Positions 58,595-64,000 of a DNA stretch of 64,000 nucleotides are shown here, piece by piece. Location: contig NC_056735.1 of the NCBI RefSeq assembly GCF_019279795.1, positions 1,940,876,955 to 1,940,940,954 on the forward strand, written 5' to 3'. Under the pieces are notes generated by a model. The model searched no databases. It was not told the DNA's origin and saw only the letters and a list, made by a program, of their open reading frames with translations. Position numbers and translations under genes: made by a program. Within the stretch, counting starts at the first letter, position 1. Every line of letters starts with the position of its first letter. This DNA comes from Protopterus annectens (Eukaryota > Chordata > Ceratodontiformes > Protopteridae).

Positions 58595-58650
58595 AATATC
58601 CTACCATCACTGAGAATAGTGCCACAGTATAAGAAAATGATGACTGGCCT
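58595..58650 (+). mobile_element. Tiny relic of CR1-like LINE ORF1
   Basis: ATCCTACCATCACTGAGAAT then GTGCCACAGTATAAG match the ORF1 esterase segment at 36246-36290 and 62440-62480 (LPSPRMMPQYKDKM; here LPSLRIVPQYKKMM). About 50 bp; the flanks do not match. Confidence 0.5.
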
Positions 58651-61600
58651 TAATTAATTTATTATAAACTTATAATTATAACTGATATTTATTAATTAAA
58701 CTTTAATCATATAAACTGACTTTAATTATTTAATTAATTTCATTATAAATATATTATTTTATAAAAGGAATAAGCTGATAGCCCTAAAGAGCAGAAACTC
58801 ATTGTGTTAAAATTACCCACAAAGGGTTAAAAAGGAAATCAGGAAAAGTCAAATCTGAAATTATGAAATAAGTATTGCAGTAGTAGCAAATCACTGAGAT
58901 CACATAATAAGGGTCTATATTAGGTAACTGCTCTATACACCTCCCTGCTTACTGCATCCAGTATTCCTGTTATATAATACAGGAATATCAATGAAACATC
59001 AACAAAATGACACATCTGCAAGTTGGTGTTATCCTCAGTCTCAGTTTCTTTAGAACTTTAGTGTTAGGAAAGAATATCCTTTTTTGATACTTAAGTGTAC
59101 TAACTGGTAGTTAAGATCTCAGCAGGCCAAAAATAAACAAATATAGAAGAACTAAGCCAATAGTTTACCATTGTTTAGACCCATGCAAAAAAAAAAAAAG
59201 ATAAGTCTGCATTCCCCCATTCTCCTCAAATAATCTGTCTTTATTTATCTTATAAAAGTGCTTTCATCTGTGAAGACTTTGTCCAAGCTAACAGTGGTGA
59301 GTTTTAATTTTTAAATGTGAGCACTTCACAACATAGCCTCAGGTTGGAAGAAGTATCGCAGTAATGCAATAGAGCATGCCTGATTAGAAGTGTGCCATTA
59401 CTTAAGAAACAAACCTACTGCCTGTTCTACTGAGCTCACCTTGACTTCTGGTCAGCACCATGCTGGCTTGGATCACCTAATAATGGTGTAATACTGAAGA
59501 GAAGAACACCAGCTAGCAGAATTACAGGAAGTAAAACACACCCACCTATCTTTCCCTTTGCAGGATGTAATGCCAGTTCCATCTTGTTCCCACTATGATT
59601 TCACTAACTCTGGGAATACCTGATGTAACATCCACCCTGAATACTTTTCTGGAATTTTGAACCTATGGGCTGCTATTTTGGTAAGCCCCCAGCTCGAGCG
59701 CTATGGAAATCAAATCATGATTTATAACTCTTCATTTGTTATATGAATGCTATTTTGCTTTGTCCAGTTAGCTGTAGTGGGATGGGACACATTACAGTGT
59801 AGGGCCATTTGTGTTAAACTGATGTTTATTACATTTTAAAGTAAAGATAACCTGAGCACTGAGATTGGGTTTGTAAGGTTTATTTCAATGTAGGAATGTG
59901 ATTATTTTTTTAATCTGGGATAAGTGATTTTTACCTTATGCACTATTTCTCAGATCTAATAAAGGTTCTTAAAAGAATAAAAGCATTGATATTTACACTG
60001 AATTTGGAACCCACATTGTACCACTATTTATGTTTCTGGACTCGTTTCCCTTGACTAAGATTTATTGCTAAGAAATTGTGGCCACCATCCAGATTCTGCT
60101 TTAGGATAAAAGTTTGACTTGGATAAGAGAAAGAATTACTGCAGGCACCCTTTGTGACTCACTATAGATACTGGATTGGCCAGCACTGATCTGGGGTATA
60201 AGGATTACTTTCACCACTTGTAAAGTCTAACTTCTAAGTATTTTTTTAAGTAGAAATAAATGATTCTAAATATATTTTGAAAATGGATGGTTCACCTTAG
60301 CACACTCAGACCTGTGATAATGAGTTAAGATATGGAAATGCAAAAAAATCTGTTCAGTCACTCACATGACTTATACAATATTCTCTGTCAATTTTTAAAA
60401 ATATTTGTGACCAAGGATATCCATACATTTACCTATGGTTTAAAGGAACTTACAAGCCTCCGAAAAGTAGGCTGATTCCTTCTCTCATGGGCGGTATGTA
60501 GAAGTAAAACATACTGATACATTAATAACATGTACATGAATGTGCATTGATATGTTAACTTTTTGTAAAGGGAGATCTATTTAGTTTTCTCCAACTGGTA
60601 ATAGGAAAATGTTTGTATTTAAAGTGATGAATGTAGTAGGGGGTTTTGCAGCTGTTCTTATCCTTGCAAAATTTCGTTTGCAATCCATATCCAATATGAA
60701 AATTGTTGTGCTTCTATCACTTAGTCCTGGGTCTGCTTTAATCCTCCACTGTTTTGCTATTACAACTGGCCACAAGCCACTCCCAGCTCCTCTTCTTCCT
60801 TTGGGCTATTGTGAACTTCGTAGTTCCTAAAACTATGGCAAGCTCCTCGTGGTCCTGCAGAGTGGTCCTAGCTACAGAGAACTCAGAAAAGCAACTACTT
60901 TCTTGATTTAAGTATCTTTGCTGTTTTTTTACTTGAAATACCTTCTCTAGTGTACCTTAAACAAGCTTAAACTGTTTTTTAGCTGTTTGTTGCATTATAT
61001 AATATCTGCACTTAAAGTTACATTTAGTCGAAAAATGGTCGAAAGTTTGTTTGTTTGTTTGTTTAATTTAACTGTTGAGGCTGCCCCATTAAAGTGTGCT
61101 AGGCTGTGTAACTGATTTATTACTGTTTCTGCATTTTCTGTGTGTTTTCTATCTAAAAACAAACCCCCCCCCCAAAAATAATCCTTGTTTTCCCGCCTCT
61201 CCTCGACTAGTTTAGACCAGTTTACATGCTTTGCTGTATTCTGGGCTATGGTGTAGTTCCTGTGTTGTCCATTACCTTACTTGGATAGAAGGAAGTTTCT
61301 TTGCTCACCAGTGGGAGTGGGGAACCTTGAGCAGCCTACCTGTCCCTGAAGGAGTGACCTCAGCACAAGAGCTGTAGTAATTGGTTGTTTTGGACCATTT
61401 CTAGCTCTTCTGAAGTTCCCTTTTTAAAATCCGCGTTTGCGCAGCTTTGTGCAATTGTGCGCATATGGCAGCACCAGTTAAACAAGGTTAAACTTCTTCT
61501 GGCTCCGCCAAGTCTGCTCTTCAAATTTTCCCTTAAGGAAGCTCTACTCTTAGTATAATCAGACCACTCGCTATATTATAAGCCTAGCACTTGTTCTCAA

Positions 61601-61690
61601 AGCTTCTCTTCTAAGTAAGCACACTCATACTAAAGTAAGCACTACATCCACCTACCCCCCCTGTGAATATCCACTTCCCTTAAAGGCACA
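58651..61690. other. Unassigned DNA
   Basis: No gene recognised. Short frames on both strands at 60581-60830 overlap without domain similarity. G+C rises after about 61200, and part of 61200-61690 may be the 5' UTR of the LINE that follows. Confidence 0.35.
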
Positions 61691-61770
61691 GCACTCCCTT
61701 ATACTATTCTAGCATGTTGAGTGATAGATTACTGGCATCCTCTCCAGTTTAGCTGGTTAATCTGGGAATC

Positions 61771-62688
61771 TTGAGACAATGCTACAATTGTCTCATGTAC
61801 ACAGACAACCCTCTCCTCCTCCCAACAAACAGAAATACATGTGAGAGATGCAACTATATAGCCAAACTGGAGGCTGAACTCTCTCAACTCAGGGCTGGCA
61901 TGACCAGACAGGAGGAGATGGTAACCACACACACAACAAACCCAGTCCCACATAGACCTACCACAACTGCAAACCAAACACATAAAAACTCAAATACATA
62001 CTCAGAGGCTCTAATAAAAAACTTACCAAAACAACAGAGGCTCCCAAAGCAGACATCCAAAAATCCACCACCTCAAAACAAAACACATGCAACACATACT
62101 TCAATAAATCAGTGTATCAAACAATCACAGCCCTTAAGGCCAAACAACATGCCTGATACACTAGTAATAGGTGACTCTATAGTCAGACACACTGATATCC
62201 CGCTTACCAGGCTGAACAAGGAGAAGGTGACTGTGAACTGCCTATTGGGAGCTAGGATCCACCACATAACACACGCACTCAGTTCACTCCAAAGCAAGTA
62301 CAAATATGACTCCGTCATTGTCCATGCTGGCGTGAATGACCTGAGACGTACCTCCCTGGACTGCATGAAAAGAGACATAGAGGAGCTATCTGATTATGTA
62401 GCCCAGGCTGGTATGACCCTGACCCTGAGCAGCATCTTGCCCTCACCAAGAATGATGCCACAATACAAAGACAAGATGATCAGCTTTAATAATTGGCTCA
62501 AGTACTGGTGTCATTCTAAGGGGATCTAATGTCTGTCTGCTTGGGATGACATGTTGGGCAAGCCACGCTGCTTCGCAAGGGACGGCTTGCACCTGTCACC
62601 ACTGGGCTTCCGGATATTGGCTAAGGCTCTTGCCACCCCCATAGTGCCTTTTTTAGGCAAGGCTCAAAAGACAAACCCACCTCCTTAG
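61771..62688 (+). pseudogene. CR1-like LINE ORF1: zinc-finger-like, coiled coil, SGNH esterase
   Basis: N-terminus has CYNC and CERC cysteine pairs (zinc-finger-like), followed by a Leu/Glu helix (IAKLEAELSQLRAGM) that may form a coiled coil, then a Pro/Thr/Asn-rich linker. The esterase domain starts DTLVIGDSIVRHT (nucleophile Ser in GDS) with VIVHAGVNDL (GxND block) near 62320. A TAA at 62527 interrupts it; the truncated copy at 36.3 kb has CAG there. Beyond the stop, the frame continues through DGLHLSPLGFRIL to the natural stop at 62686. No ATG precedes the first cysteine pair: the frame opens after a TAG at 61750 and has TTG at 61771, so the original start may be mutated. Confidence 0.82.
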
Positions 62689-62717
62689 AAAACAAAAATG
62701 GAAAAAAACTAAGGGTA

Positions 62718-64000
62718 ATGCTGCTCAACGCCAGAAGTCTAAATCTCAAAATGCATTCACTCGAGGCACTCCTCAGTATGGAGAACATCGACATCTATGC
62801 AGTAACTGAAACCTGGTTCAAGGATCCTGAGAGCACCACAGCACTACCAGGCTATACCTCATATCATGCTTTTCAGCCCCTAAACCCGGGCCGAACCACA
62901 AAGGGAGGGGGAGTGTCCATATTCATCAAGGACACCCACACCTCCAGGTTAGTAGCAACACATGAAGCATTGGAGACCATACAGGTGCAACTAACCATAG
63001 ACAAAACTGCTATACAACTGGTAGCATGTTACAGACCACCCTCCCAATCTCAGGAACCCCACTCAGCCTTCCTGAAGACATTGGAGGATATGAATGTATC
63101 ACAAAATACCATCATACTGGGAGACTTCAACTACCCTAACATAGATTGGGTACATTATTCTAGCCCTAACACCCTAGCCCAAAGGTTCCTGGAATTCATA
63201 AATTTAAATGCACTGAAACAACTAGTCACCTCTCCCACTAGGGGAGATAATATACTAGACCTGATCATCACAAACATGGGGACAAAATGCTCCACACCGG
63301 AGGTATACCCCTCACTGGTGATATCTGACCACAAACTAATCACCCTGGATATACATATCCCACCTCCACCCCCAGCACAAAAGACCACAGTGAAAAACTT
63401 CTCAAAAGCAGACTTCACTCTTCTTAAGACTGAGATGGTATCCTTTAAGCCCACTGGGCCAGTGGAAACCACATCCCACAATGCTGAATCCTTCACAAAT
63501 TCTTTCTATGGACATCTCCAAGAATGCATGGATCATGCAATCCCAAATAAATCCAAGACCCTCTCCACCAAAGGCAAGCGTCCTGTCTGGTGGACCTCAG
63601 CCATTAACAAATTGTATAACAAAAGAAGGAAGCTACTGCATGACAGAGAAAAGTCCCATAAAGGGAATACATCTCTGATCAACACTAGCAGAAAACTACG
63701 TTCTCTCATAAAAACATCCAAGGCCAACTTTGAGAGAAAAATCGCTAAGGACACTAAAGATAACCACAAAGCCTTCTTCAGCTATGTTAGAAACCTGGGC
63801 GGAAACCCTCAGATATGCTCAGAGTTAGTTCACAACAACAAAAATTACACTGAACCCACAGATATTGCCAACATTCTGGCTGACAGGTTCAGTGCAAATT
63901 TCTCCCCTCCCTCACCCCCAAAAGAAGAAATACTTATCCCAGCTGAATGTAATATCCCTGTCATCTCAGATGTCCAGGTGAGAGCCACCCTCAGCAAAGC
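62718..64000 (+). CDS. CR1-like LINE ORF2, partial (endonuclease and RT start)
   Basis: Open from ATG 62718 (MLLNARSLNLKM) to the window edge with no stop, about 427 codons. Endonuclease landmarks: NARSL, VTETWF (Glu), CYRPPSQS, ILGDFNYPNIDW, ISDHKLITLDI. Then the linker with RPVWWTSAINKLYNKRRKLL and FSYVRNLG, reaching the region just before the RT. It keeps the base whose loss shifts the frame in the other copy. In the usual element this ORF runs about 930 codons, so roughly 500 lie outside. Together with the linker it would nick DNA and prime reverse transcription on its own RNA. Whether it is active cannot be told from here. Confidence 0.9.
   Translation, partial: MLLNARSLNLKMHSLEALLSMENIDIYAVTETWFKDPESTTALPGYTSYHAFQPLNPGRTTKGGGVSIFIKDTHTSRLVATHEALETIQVQLTIDKTAIQLVACYRPPSQSQEPHSAFLKTLEDMNVSQNTIILGDFNYPNIDWVHYSSPNTLAQRFLEFINLNALKQLVTSPTRGDNILDLIITNMGTKCSTPEVYPSLVISDHKLITLDIHIPPPPPAQKTTVKNFSKADFTLLKTEMVSFKPTGPVETTSHNAESFTNSFYGHLQECMDHAIPNKSKTLSTKGKRPVWWTSAINKLYNKRRKLLHDREKSHKGNTSLINTSRKLRSLIKTSKANFERKIAKDTKDNHKAFFSYVRNLGGNPQICSELVHNNKNYTEPTDIANILADRFSANFSPPSPPKEEILIPAECNIPVISDVQVRATLSK

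Larger units (their letters stand above)
61690..64000 (+). mobile_element. CR1-like LINE, second copy, 5' part (runs off the window)
   Basis: Same family and strand as 36159-39446 but reaching further 5': it includes the whole ORF1 and the first 427 codons of ORF2. The 5' boundary is uncertain. Confidence 0.88.

Overview
The window looks like intergenic or intronic DNA from a large, AT-rich animal genome, most likely a non-mammalian vertebrate. I cannot name the species from the sequence. I found no convincing host gene, rRNA gene, functional tRNA gene or CRISPR array. Almost everything recognisable is transposable elements and simple repeats: Penelope-like elements (PLEs) with GIY-YIG endonucleases, CR1-, L2-, RTE- and L1-type LINEs, a PIF/Harbinger transposase, a pogo/Tigger-like MITE, tRNA-derived SINEs, and many long (AT)n and (CA)n tracts.

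Layout. 1-1.27 kb: RTE-type LINE endonuclease relic (minus). 1.49-3.32 kb: tandem array of about 250-bp units with tRNA-like promoter boxes, two of which expanded into long (CA)n tracts. 3.3-13.4 kb: mostly unassigned, with SINE heads, a diverged direct-repeat array, a possible solo LTR, a pogo-like MITE and decayed ORF-like DNA. 13.41-30.42 kb: a three-level nest. A HARBI1-like transposase gene (minus) is split by a 16.1-kb Penelope compound (family 1) flanked by a 14-bp target-site duplication. Family 1 consists of a full-length minus copy, a 5'-truncated minus copy in tandem behind it, and an inverted plus copy. The truncated copy is itself split by a 6.0-kb inverted pair of a second Penelope family, flanked by a 12-bp duplication. 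Both families end in motifs resembling hammerhead ribozymes.

30.8-36.15 kb: two palindrome-rich short elements next to (AT)n tracts; they share a G/C-rich core with a third at 50.4-51.0 kb. 36.16-39.45 kb: a 5'-truncated CR1-like LINE. 42-44 kb: a SINE-like sequence and an ancient L1 RT relic. 46.7-47.8 kb: direct repeats around a small SGNH-esterase-like relic. 51.47-53.02 kb: a truncated L2-type LINE. 56.66-56.79 kb: a tRNA-SINE whose tail matches the CR1-like LINE tail. 61.7-64 kb: the 5' part of a second copy of that LINE, with ORF1 (esterase) and an ORF2 that is open to the window edge.

Functional relationships. The CR1-like LINE probably supplies reverse transcriptase to the SINE, judged from their shared 3' tail. 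The Penelope copies are nearly all broken by stops and frameshifts, so they are probably immobile. The most complete coding stretch is the CR1-like ORF2 at the right edge.
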